Origin: CAZVVG01 sp964630615
GTDB lineage: Bacteria > Patescibacteriota > Minisyncoccia > Moranbacterales > UBA2206
Reading direction: 5' to 3'
DNA: 7,181 nt
NCBI GenBank assembly: GCA_964630615.1
Contig: CAZVVG010000034.1
Span: forward strand, 1-7,181
In this document: positions 1 through 5,130 of the stretch, in pieces
How the letters are laid out: every line of letters begins with the position of its first letter
Numbering within the stretch: the first letter of the stretch is position 1
Translations under genes and position numbers: made by a program
Notes under the pieces: model-generated
Databases searched by the model: none
What the model was told of the DNA's origin: nothing
The model's input: the letters and a program-made list of their open reading frames with translations, nothing else

Positions 1-15
1 AATAAGATCCAATTG

Positions 16-1485
16 CTATGTTTGTGCTGTACTTGAAATTGTGATGTTTTTGCTTGTACCAGTTAAAATTAAGTCTCCAAAATAATCCCCTGAGCCAAGG
101 ATTATTGTTTGCGCTTCTGTTAGAGCGGAAGTATCGATATTCCCGAAACCATTTCCAACAATCTGCAAAGTATTACCTGTATCACTCCATGTAGAATCAT
201 TAATTATGGACGAGTCTTGTGGCAAGGGAAAAACTGATAAGCCGTCCGCGGTTCCATCATTCGCAATACTGAATATATCAGAAGAGTTCCAATAAGTTGT
301 GTTTGTGCTACCGCATGAAACGTAATATGTTGCAGGCGTTCGGAATACTATATCGGAATTTCCTCCTTGATTACCAGTGTCAATACCACTTAAATCCCAA
401 GGCGCAGATGTCCCATCTGCACTAATATCCTTAAAATCAACCGCCCCGGTAATATTTATTGTTGCTGCGTTAATGGTTCTTTGACTTCCTGAAGAAACTG
501 ATTTTATTCTTGGTCTTGAAATTGTTGAAGCCCCAGTTACTTTAAAGGCATTAGAGGTTGAATTGGTAAATGTTTGATTTGCGGCTAATGTAAAGATGCT
601 ACTTATATGATCAGATGTCCACGAGATTGCGAATTTATTAAAAGTGTTTGTTCCAAGAAGGGTAAAAGTTTTTCCCCCTGTCATCAAAACCGTTGTCGTT
701 CCACCCCAAGTTTTACTACCGAAGTTAGCGTTTATATCCACCGTAGATGTAATGTTTATTGCCGCAGTATTAGAATCCACCGTGAGAGTGCTAGCAGAAC
801 CAAAAACAACATTAGTACAATTGATAGTAGAAGACCCCAGTGTAAGTCTTACGTAACCAGTCGAATTATTATCAGTTAATATTCCAGCTAAAGTTATATT
901 ATTATTGTTTGTTATTAGCGTAGTATCGCCTCCACTATATGGATTAACAGCAAGACCTCCGTTATTTATTGTTAGTGCATCCGCTAATGTTACATCGGCA
1001 CCGCTCCAAAGAGATATGGCGTAGGGAAATGCTACTCCATTTGTTGTTAATGTTCCTGATCCATTGATATTAAAGGACATATATCCGGATTGACTCATTG
1101 TCATTCCAGTTTTTAAGGTAACCGAACCGTAGGATGTCACTTGTGAAGAATATGAAAAAGTAAAAGTTGCTCCCGCCGTACTAAAGTCAATACTTTTAGC
1201 GTAAGCGTTTCCAGATGTTACTGTTAAAGTTACTCCTGCCGTCACAATGCCAGTGAAGGTAGCATCCTCCGTATTATCCGGCACGTGTCCCAAGCTCCAA
1301 TTGCCAGCCGTGTTCCATTCTCCCCCGTCCGCAGTGAAATTATTGGTCGCCGCATAGGTTTTTTCCGCTCCAAACAAAACAAAACTCCCGAAAAGAACAA
1401 TCGAGAAAATGATTAAACGAAAGAGTTTCTGATCTTGAATTTGGAAATTTAAGTTCCGGAATTTTTTGCTTTGGTTAGGTTTCAT
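16..1485 (-). CDS. Secreted beta-rich surface protein (NWS..VP type)
   Basis: The 489-aa product starts at the only early ATG and ends at TAG (16-18). Residues 1-46 look like a long signal peptide: a basic, polar start (KKFRN, QDQK), a hydrophobic core around residues 23-40 (RLIIFSIVLFGSFVLFG) and a cleavage-like TYAA. The mature part is rich in T, S, N, G and short beta-strand patterns, as in right-handed beta-helix or autotransporter-like passengers. A module at about residues 48-90 contains GGEWNTAGNWSLGHVP. A second, related-looking one at about residues 383-442 contains TYWNSSDIFS and VFPLPQDSS. No catalytic motif, LPXTG or C-terminal membrane helix is seen, so anchoring is unexplained. 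The start overlaps the end of the upstream membrane-protein gene by 11 bp. No Shine-Dalgarno precedes it, which suggests translational coupling. The function is probably a structural or adhesive surface protein (inference). It could be truncated, since only 15 bases remain beyond the stop. Confidence 0.85.
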   Translation of the reverse strand: MKPNQSKKFRNLNFQIQDQKLFRLIIFSIVLFGSFVLFGAEKTYAATNNFTADGGEWNTAGNWSLGHVPDNTEDATFTGIVTAGVTLTVTSGNAYAKSIDFSTAGATFTFSYSSQVTSYGSVTLKTGMTMSQSGYMSFNINGSGTLTTNGVAFPYAISLWSGADVTLADALTINNGGLAVNPYSGGDTTLITNNNNITLAGILTDNNSTGYVRLTLGSSTINCTNVVFGSASTLTVDSNTAAINITSTVDINANFGSKTWGGTTTVLMTGGKTFTLLGTNTFNKFAISWTSDHISSIFTLAANQTFTNSTSNAFKVTGASTISRPRIKSVSSGSQRTINAATINITGAVDFKDISADGTSAPWDLSGIDTGNQGGNSDIVFRTPATYYVSCGSTNTTYWNSSDIFSIANDGTADGLSVFPLPQDSSIINDSTWSDTGNTLQIVGNGFGNIDTSALTEAQTIILGSGDYFGDLILTGTSKNITISSTAQT

Positions 1486-2059
1486 TTTGGGCTTGGGATT
1501 TTTCTTCTATGAGGGAAGAATCAAAAATTTGGTTTTCGTAGGGTTGAGTAGGATTTTCCCAGAATTTTTGCAGATCAAAATTAAGTTCTTCCAGTTTCAG
1601 GCGGTATTTGCGGGCTCGAAGGATTTCCCGTTCAGGCGGGCGCGGATTTATTCCCTCTTCTTCTGTCCTTGCTTCTTCCGGTTCAATTTCCCGAGTTTCC
1701 GCCTCCACCAGTTGCTGCGCTTCTTCTTCGGTAATTTTAAGCTTGAGAATAAGATAACCGGTTTTTTCCGTTTCGCTCCAAAGATGGCCTTCGGGAAAAA
1801 TGACGACCACTTCGCCTTGATTCAAAGCAGAATTATCTTGAACTAGAGGATTTTCTGGTTTTTTTCCAAAGGGTTGAACCAAGGCTTCATAAAGATGGGT
1901 TTCTTGCCTAGCTTCCTCTGATTGTTTGCCAATTCCTAAATTTTTTAGGAACTCCGAAGGGAAGAATTTTATTCCCAGAAAAATCAAAAGTCCGACCAAG
2001 GCCAGGGTCACAAATACGAAAACAAAGAAACGTTTTTTATCAACGATTTTAATTGCCAT
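1475..2059 (-). CDS. Single-pass membrane protein of unknown function
   Basis: The product is 194 aa from ATG 2059-2057 (MAIKIVDKKRFF). The frame is open to a TTG at 2080, but that codon lies upstream of the predicted promoter -10, so the ATG is preferred. Residues about 11-30 (FFVFVFVTLALVGLLIFLGI) form one membrane helix with a basic N-terminal flank, predicting an N-in, C-out topology. The exported part has a compact segment around GEVVVIFPEGHLWSETE and a strand-like GYLILKLKI. A charged Glu/Arg-rich stretch follows (ITEEEAQQLVEAETREIEP, then RPPEREILRARKYRLKLEE). The tail contains NFDLQKFWENPTQPYENQIF. I do not recognise a named family. The TAA stop at 1475-1477 falls inside the start region of the next gene, so the two are almost certainly co-transcribed. 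A role in secretion, tethering or assembly of the neighbouring beta-rich protein is possible but inferred only from context. Confidence 0.82.
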   Translation of the reverse strand: MAIKIVDKKRFFVFVFVTLALVGLLIFLGIKFFPSEFLKNLGIGKQSEEARQETHLYEALVQPFGKKPENPLVQDNSALNQGEVVVIFPEGHLWSETEKTGYLILKLKITEEEAQQLVEAETREIEPEEARTEEEGINPRPPEREILRARKYRLKLEELNFDLQKFWENPTQPYENQIFDSSLIEEKSQAQNET

Positions 2060-2061
2060 CT

Positions 2062-2097
2062 TGAAGAAAGTATAGCACAAAAGATGCCTTTTTTAAA
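2062..2097 (-). promoter_or_regulatory. Extended -10 promoter for the membrane-protein/beta-rich-protein pair
   Basis: Reading the minus strand, TATACT (2074-2069) is directly preceded by TGC, giving an extended -10. A weak -35, TTTAAA (2097-2092), lies 17 bp upstream. The predicted transcription start near 2062 is only about 2-3 bases before the ATG at 2059, so the mRNA would be practically leaderless. That agrees with the lack of a Shine-Dalgarno. The site lies just after the upstream terminator, as expected for a new transcription unit. It is assigned by consensus match only. Confidence 0.55.
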
Positions 2098-2109
2098 ATT
2101 ACAGAAAAT

Positions 2110-2143
2110 AAAAAAAAGCCTCCAGGAATTGTCCTAAAGGCTT
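2110..2143 (-). terminator. Strong rho-independent terminator
   Basis: On the minus strand, AAGCCTTTAGGA (2143-2132) pairs with TCCTGGAGGCTT (2127-2116) through 12 uninterrupted pairs, two of them G-U, around the 4-base loop CAAT. A T-run down to 2110 follows directly. It sits 12 bases after the stop of the small gene ending at 2156, closing that operon and separating it from the membrane-protein unit. The A-rich flank lies only on one side, so it is oriented for minus-strand transcription. Confidence 0.92.
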
Positions 2144-2155
2144 GTGAAAGAACTT

Positions 2156-2383
2156 TTATTGGTTTTGGGCGGCAAATTTTTCCCACGGTTTGGCCGCCCG
2201 GTCATAGTCTTCAAGCGCTTGAGCCCGCTCCAACAAGTCATAAAGATCTTTCCAGTAAAAAGCCTGGTTTACGTCAACTTTGGGAAAATGTTTCTTGATT
2301 TTCTTCTTCATTTCATCGGTTTTAATCCGAACCATATCCAACTTCGATCCTGATCCTCCTTTTTGGCTTTCCATTTTTTGCAC
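2156..2383 (-). CDS. Small charged protein of unknown function (about 75 aa)
   Basis: This is a short, very basic and acidic cytosolic protein with no signal peptide or membrane segment. Its start is ambiguous. A near-perfect anti-SD match AAAGGAGGTGAT (2402-2391) is followed after 7 bases by GTG 2383-2381, chosen here. ATG 2374-2372 is the alternative. GTG 2395-2393 lies inside the Shine-Dalgarno and is unlikely. A Gly/Ser-Lys segment (QKGGSGSK) is followed by a helical region with KKKIKKHF, VDVNQAFYW and DLYDLLERAQALE, ending WEKFAAQNQ. The DVN-centred region resembles one near the N-terminus of the 201-aa protein encoded just upstream. That gene stops 10 bases before this Shine-Dalgarno, so the two form a tight operon ending at the 2110-2143 terminator. 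I recognise no family. The length suggests a small adaptor, regulator or nucleic-acid binder, but that is a guess. Confidence 0.75.
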   Translation of the reverse strand: MQKMESQKGGSGSKLDMVRIKTDEMKKKIKKHFPKVDVNQAFYWKDLYDLLERAQALEDYDRAAKPWEKFAAQNQ

Positions 2384-2390
2384 TTTTCCT

Positions 2391-2402
2391 ATCACCTCCT
2401 TT
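2391..2402 (-). promoter_or_regulatory. Near-perfect Shine-Dalgarno that decides the small-gene start
   Basis: AAAGGAGGTGAT complements almost the full canonical anti-SD end of 16S rRNA. Its spacing favours GTG 2383 (7 bases) over ATG 2374 (16 bases). A second SD-like run, AAAAAGGAGGATC (2364-2352), lies inside the coding region. It encodes KGGS and has no well-spaced start behind it. Confidence 0.7.
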
Positions 2403-2411
2403 CTGGATTTT

Positions 2412-3017
2412 TTAAGTTGCTGGGATGGAAACGTTTAAGGTCTGATTTTCAGTCCTGGGACGCTCAAGATTTCTATTTTTTTTCTGGTTTCTTCTTGCCT
2501 TCCAAAAAACTTCCGGCGGGATGAAATAAAGCCTCGTTCCGGGCCTAAGCAAAGAGGGCAAGCTCACAGCTTGAAATAAAATTCCCAATTCTTCTAATTC
2601 GGACTTTCCTACGATTTTCCAACCGTGAACAAGCGGAGCGTCTTCTTTCCTCACTCTCAACTTTTCAAAACCGAACGGGTCCTTAGCTCCCTCATAACCC
2701 TTAAGATACAAAAAACCGTTCGCGTCAATTTTTTCCACCACGAGAATTTTCCGGTGAGCTTGGTGATACACCGGATCTCCCACTACTAGGGAGCGCCTTT
2801 CAAGATAGATAAGATTTTTTTCTCTTCTAAGCTGCTTGGCTCTTTCTTCGCCTTCCCTATATTCAAGTTTTTTCACAATATTCGAAAGGGCCCTGATTTC
2901 CTCTTTCTTAAAAACTCCGTTTACGTCAAGGTTCTTAAAATACTTCTGAATTCCCTCCTTCAGCCACTTGTCTTTCAAAATGCAAGTATTACTCAAACAA
3001 TTTTTCCATTCTTCCAT
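2412..3017 (-). CDS. Conserved-looking cytosolic protein of unknown function (201 aa)
   Basis: The ATG start (3017-3015) is preceded by a strong AAGGAGG ending 11 bases upstream, and the stop is TAA. There is no signal peptide or membrane helix, and the protein is rich in Lys, Arg and Glu. Residues 1-53 look helical: two cysteines (C7, C12), then LKEGIQKYF and LDVNGVFKKEE. Residues about 75-125 look like a small beta-barrel: LVVGDPVYH, HRKILVVEKID, GFLYLKGY and FEKLRVRKED, of the sort seen in SH3-like or KOW-like folds. The C-terminus is basic (WKARRNQKKNRNLERPR), which could bind nucleic acid. I do not recognise the family. The gene is first in a two-gene operon with the 75-aa protein that shares its DVN module. 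It has its own promoter between the sortase stop and its start. Its job is unknown, and nothing in the sequence ties it to the sortase beyond position. Confidence 0.85.
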   Translation of the reverse strand: MEEWKNCLSNTCILKDKWLKEGIQKYFKNLDVNGVFKKEEIRALSNIVKKLEYREGEERAKQLRREKNLIYLERRSLVVGDPVYHQAHRKILVVEKIDANGFLYLKGYEGAKDPFGFEKLRVRKEDAPLVHGWKIVGKSELEELGILFQAVSLPSLLRPGTRLYFIPPEVFWKARRNQKKNRNLERPRTENQTLNVSIPAT

Positions 3018-3063
3018 AAAAAACCTTCCTCCTTAAAATAAATTTTCAAAGTTCCAATATAAA

Positions 3064-3092
3064 AATTTAGCACCTGGGAGTATTTTTGTAAA
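3064..3092 (-). promoter_or_regulatory. Promoter for the two small cytosolic genes
   Basis: The minus strand shows -35 TTTACA (3092-3087; 5 of 6 to TTGACA), a 17-bp spacer, and -10 TAAATT (3069-3064) directly preceded by TGC, an extended -10. The expected start near 3057 leaves a leader of about 40 bases that contains the Shine-Dalgarno of the 201-aa gene. It shares the TGC extended -10 and 17-bp spacing with the promoter at 2069-2097. Confidence 0.65.
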
Positions 3093-3102
3093 CCCCTGGG
3101 AG
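3073..3102 (-). promoter_or_regulatory. Possible operator: two CTCCCAGG boxes around the -35
   Basis: CTCCCAGG occurs twice in the same orientation, at 3102-3095 and 3080-3073. The starts are 22 bp apart, about two helical turns. One copy lies just upstream of the -35, the other within the -35/-10 spacer. A protein bound to both would block polymerase, which suggests a repressor site. The regulator is unknown, and the match is only 8 bases long. Confidence 0.4.
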
Positions 3103-3128
3103 ACTATCAGCATCCAAAAATTTTTTTC

Positions 3129-3812
3129 CTATTCCGGCCGGGCAATGACAACTAGACGTTTCAGAGTAGTCCCGGGCGGCCAGCAGGTCATAAGTGTAAG
3201 CTGGTTACCTGAAGTCTGGTTTTCCAAATAGGAAGTGTTGGTGGCTTCAACCGTCTTTTTTTCCGAAACTGTGTAAGTATATTTTCGTCCCTGATAGAAA
3301 AGATAAATTTTATCCCCTTTTTCCAGTTTGGAGAGAAGATAAAAAATAGCGTTATACTTGGAAGCTTCCCAAAAATCCGCGCTGGAGTGGGCAAAAATAA
3401 AAATGTTCCCGTTTTCATTCGGAAGCGCGGTATTCCTGGCATGAGCCACTCCGCGCGTGAGGGCTTTTTGATATACCGCCGGATTTTGGGAGTCCACCTG
3501 GGGAACCACGCTTGCGTTGGCGGAGATTTTGGGAATTATGATTCCGAAATTTTCGTCCACCGGAACCAGGGCCCGAGCCTTGGGGTTTTCGTTTTGGATC
3601 CGGTTTAGTTCTTTCTGGGTGGTCACCGTCCAAGTGAGATTTTTAGGCAACACCAGATAACCTATTTCCTCTTTGATCACCGGATAAAAAATCAACAAAG
3701 CCAACAAGCCGGCCAGGATAATCAGAAAAAATCCGAGCCAAGAAAGTCCGCTCCCCAGAACGCCAAGAATGCGCTTCAAGTAGGAAGGTTTTTCCAAATT
3801 CTCTTCCCGCAT
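3129..3812 (-). CDS. Membrane-anchored sortase transpeptidase
   Basis: Sortases cleave LPXTG-type signals between Thr and Gly and join the product to a cell-surface nucleophile. This 227-aa protein has a cytosolic N-terminus and one membrane helix at about residues 23-45 (LSWLGFFLIILAGLLALLIF), with the catalytic domain outside. The domain shows IIIPKI (91-96), RGVAHARNTALPNENGN (120-136) and the catalytic triad: His142 in FAHSS, Cys210 in TLMTC, and Arg219 in TTLKRLVV. The TLMTCWPPGT context is closer to class D/E-like sortases than to class A or B, but I would not fix the class. The length is normal and no key residue is missing. It lies next to the LPATG surface-protein gene, its likely substrate. 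The ATG at 3812-3810 has no Shine-Dalgarno and follows a palindrome-rich region. No terminator is evident after its TAG. Confidence 0.95.
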   Translation of the reverse strand: MREENLEKPSYLKRILGVLGSGLSWLGFFLIILAGLLALLIFYPVIKEEIGYLVLPKNLTWTVTTQKELNRIQNENPKARALVPVDENFGIIIPKISANASVVPQVDSQNPAVYQKALTRGVAHARNTALPNENGNIFIFAHSSADFWEASKYNAIFYLLSKLEKGDKIYLFYQGRKYTYTVSEKKTVEATNTSYLENQTSGNQLTLMTCWPPGTTLKRLVVIARPE

Positions 3813-3860
3813 AATAACTAATACTTAATAATTGAAACAAGTAGATGCTGAGCCAAGTAG

Positions 3861-3881
3861 ATCCCGAACCAAGTTCGGGAT
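3861..3881. repeat. Perfect 9-bp hairpin, arm ATCCCGAAC
   Basis: ATCCCGAAC (3861-3869) and its exact reverse complement (3873-3881) enclose the loop CAA. TGACA-like sequence follows, as in the next copy. Confidence 0.85.
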
Positions 3882-3897
3882 GACAATAGTGGGTTAG

Positions 3898-3918
3898 ATG
3901 CTGAACCAAGTTCAGCAT
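3898..3918. repeat. Perfect 9-bp hairpin, arm ATGCTGAAC
   Basis: ATGCTGAAC (3898-3906) and its exact reverse complement (3910-3918) enclose the same loop CAA. The left arm differs from the preceding hairpin at two positions, with matching changes in the right arm. Confidence 0.85.
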
Positions 3919-3934
3919 GACACTTTTTCTCGTA

Positions 3935-3963
3935 TCATCCTGAACTTCTCGTGTCATCCTGAA
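3935..3963. repeat. Tandem 19-bp repeat, left side of gap
   Basis: The unit tcatcctgaacttctcgtg (3935-3953) is followed by the first 10 bases of a second copy before the Ns start. A degenerate partial copy (ttctcgta) precedes it. The 29 bases are identical to 4064-4092 on the other side of the gap. Confidence 0.85.
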
Positions 3964-4063
3964 NNNNNNNNNNNNNNNNNNNNNNNNNNNNNNNNNNNNN
4001 NNNNNNNNNNNNNNNNNNNNNNNNNNNNNNNNNNNNNNNNNNNNNNNNNNNNNNNNNNNNNNN
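3964..4063. other. Assembly gap of 100 N
   Basis: Exactly 100 N, the usual placeholder for a gap of unknown length. It lies inside a tandem repeat, which is a likely reason for the break. The true length, and whether anything else lies here, cannot be told. Confidence 0.99.
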
Positions 4064-4092
4064 TCATCCTGAACTTCTCGTGTCATCCTGAA
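4064..4092. repeat. Tandem 19-bp repeat, right side of gap
   Basis: One full 19-bp unit (4064-4082) and 10 bases of the next, identical to 3935-3963. The last copy runs straight into the hairpin at 4085-4105. Confidence 0.85.
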
Positions 4093-4105
4093 TTTATTTC
4101 AGGAT
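4085..4105. repeat. 8-bp hairpin, arm ATCCTGAA
   Basis: ATCCTGAA (4085-4092) pairs with TTCAGGAT (4098-4105) around the 5-base loop TTTAT. It belongs to the same family as the CAA-loop hairpins but has a different loop. Confidence 0.8.
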
Positions 4106-4107
4106 CT

Positions 4108-4122
4108 CTGAACCAAGTTCAG
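4108..4122. repeat. 6-bp hairpin, arm CTGAAC
   Basis: CTGAAC (4108-4113), loop CAA, GTTCAG (4117-4122). This is a shortened copy of the CAA-loop family, with outer bases that no longer pair. Confidence 0.7.
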
Positions 4123-4158
4123 TATAACAACTGTAGAGCCGGAAACCAAGCAAATTAT

Positions 4159-5130
4159 TTATTTCGCGGAGGCGGGCGGCGGAGTCTTTCCTTTTCTTCG
4201 GTAAAGATAATACGCTAATCCCAAAGCCAGCAAGCCGGCTCCCCACCAGTATTTCGCGTTTTTTCCTCCAAAAATTCCAACCACTTCACCTTCTTCCTCG
4301 CCGGCTACTTTTCCAGATGCCGCTCCGGTACCACCTTCTATGTTTTCTTCTCCCTGAACCATACCTTCTTCGCCGGTTTCACCTTCAGTTTCTCCGGCCA
4401 CGGTGCCACCTTCCGTCAGAATCGCTCCGCCACCAGTGCGAACAATGGTTTCTTCCGTCCTGGTTCGGGTTCGGGTGCGGGTTTCCACGTTCACATCCTC
4501 GTCGCCCACAAAACCGGAACCGATTCCGGCTTCGCTCACAGCGCGGATAACGTAATAATAATCGTCACAGTTGCCGAGCGGATCAGTGAGGCTTCCGTCA
4601 GTATTCGGAAGGATATCTTTACTTTGTGCAAAGGTAGAAGCATCGGCAACAAATTCATCATGGACGGAGCGATAGAGTTCCACTTTGGCCGTCAATCCAT
4701 CATTGGCCGTCTGGAAAGTTACCGTGCAGCTGTCATCATCCCGGTCATAGTTGAGCGGGGTGTCGGGAGCAGCGCTGGCCAGTGCCACTTTTAAAGATTC
4801 AGAGGTGCTAGAATCTCCCCCGGCGGAAACCGTCGCATAGAATTTATATTCCCCGTCCGTCAGTAAAGTTATATCACAAGTTCCTGAATTTCCTCCTGCA
4901 GCCACTCCGACCGTATCAAAGGAAGAAAAGCTTATCTCTCCCGGACCCTGTTTAAAGCATTCCACATACATTGAGCGTCCTTCAATATCCAATACGACAA
5001 AGCCGATGTTTAAATTTTTGATATTGGTCGGCGTGGTCGGTTGTTCCAGTCGGATACTGGGAGCGATAGCCCAGGCGACTTGACTACTTAATATTCCGGC
5101 CGTGAGGAGAGCAAAGAAGAGAACTTTCAA
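4159..5130 (-). other. C-terminal fibronectin-III-like moiety, possibly a separate gene from TTG 5130
   Basis: From TTG 5130-5128 the sequence reads like a complete 324-aa secreted protein. It begins (M/L)KVLFFALLTAGILSSQVAWA, a textbook signal peptide with AWA cleavage. An Ig-like strand region follows, then a fibronectin-III-like domain (APDTPLNYDRDDD to YYYVIRAVSEAGIGSG), a TR repeat, a Gly/Glu-rich linker and a C-terminal helix with an RRKGK stop-transfer. It has no LPXTG. Upstream of the TTG there is no Shine-Dalgarno and no stop in frame back through the LPATG region. It is therefore either the tail of a fused polyprotein, an internally started gene, or a neighbour fused by a small sequence error. 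It is listed apart from the full CDS so the alternative is visible. Confidence 0.6.

Larger units (their letters stand above)
3845..4122. repeat. Palindromic CATCCTGAAC-type repeat cluster between adhesin and sortase
   Basis: The non-coding stretch 3813-4158 is mostly built from short inverted repeats related to ATGCTGAAC-CAA-GTTCAGCAT, often followed by GACA. There is a degenerate half copy at 3845-3858, complete hairpins at 3861-3881 and 3898-3918, and further ones at 4085-4105 and 4108-4122. Tandem copies of a 19-bp unit flank the 100-N gap. Translated, these give the CHPE / LNQVQHD-like strings that often appear as spurious ORFs, so I call no gene here. None of the hairpins is followed by a T-run, so they are not typical terminators. 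Confidence 0.8.

Noticed and set aside
607..879. Plus-strand frames opposite the beta-rich protein, and similar plus-strand frames elsewhere
   Set aside because: They lie antisense to well-supported genes, and their peptides show no domain, signal or ribosome site.
3114..3129. A/T run (AAAAAAATTTTT on the minus strand) after the sortase stop as a terminator
   Set aside because: It has no GC-rich stem, so it is not a credible intrinsic terminator.
3828..3856. Possible sortase promoter: TTGGCT (3856-3851), 17 bp, AATTAT (3833-3828)
   Set aside because: Each hexamer matches only 4 of 6, there is no extended -10, and the -35 lies in a degenerate repeat copy. It is too weak to annotate.
3845..4122. 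CRISPR array
   Set aside because: The repeats are palindromes at uneven spacing and a directly abutting 19-bp tandem. There are no uniform unique spacers and no cas genes.
3643..4218. Reading frames through the repeat region and gap giving CHPE / LNQVQHD-like peptides on both strands
   Set aside because: They are translations of palindromic repeats and Ns, overlap the sortase or adhesin ends, and have no start signals or coding character.
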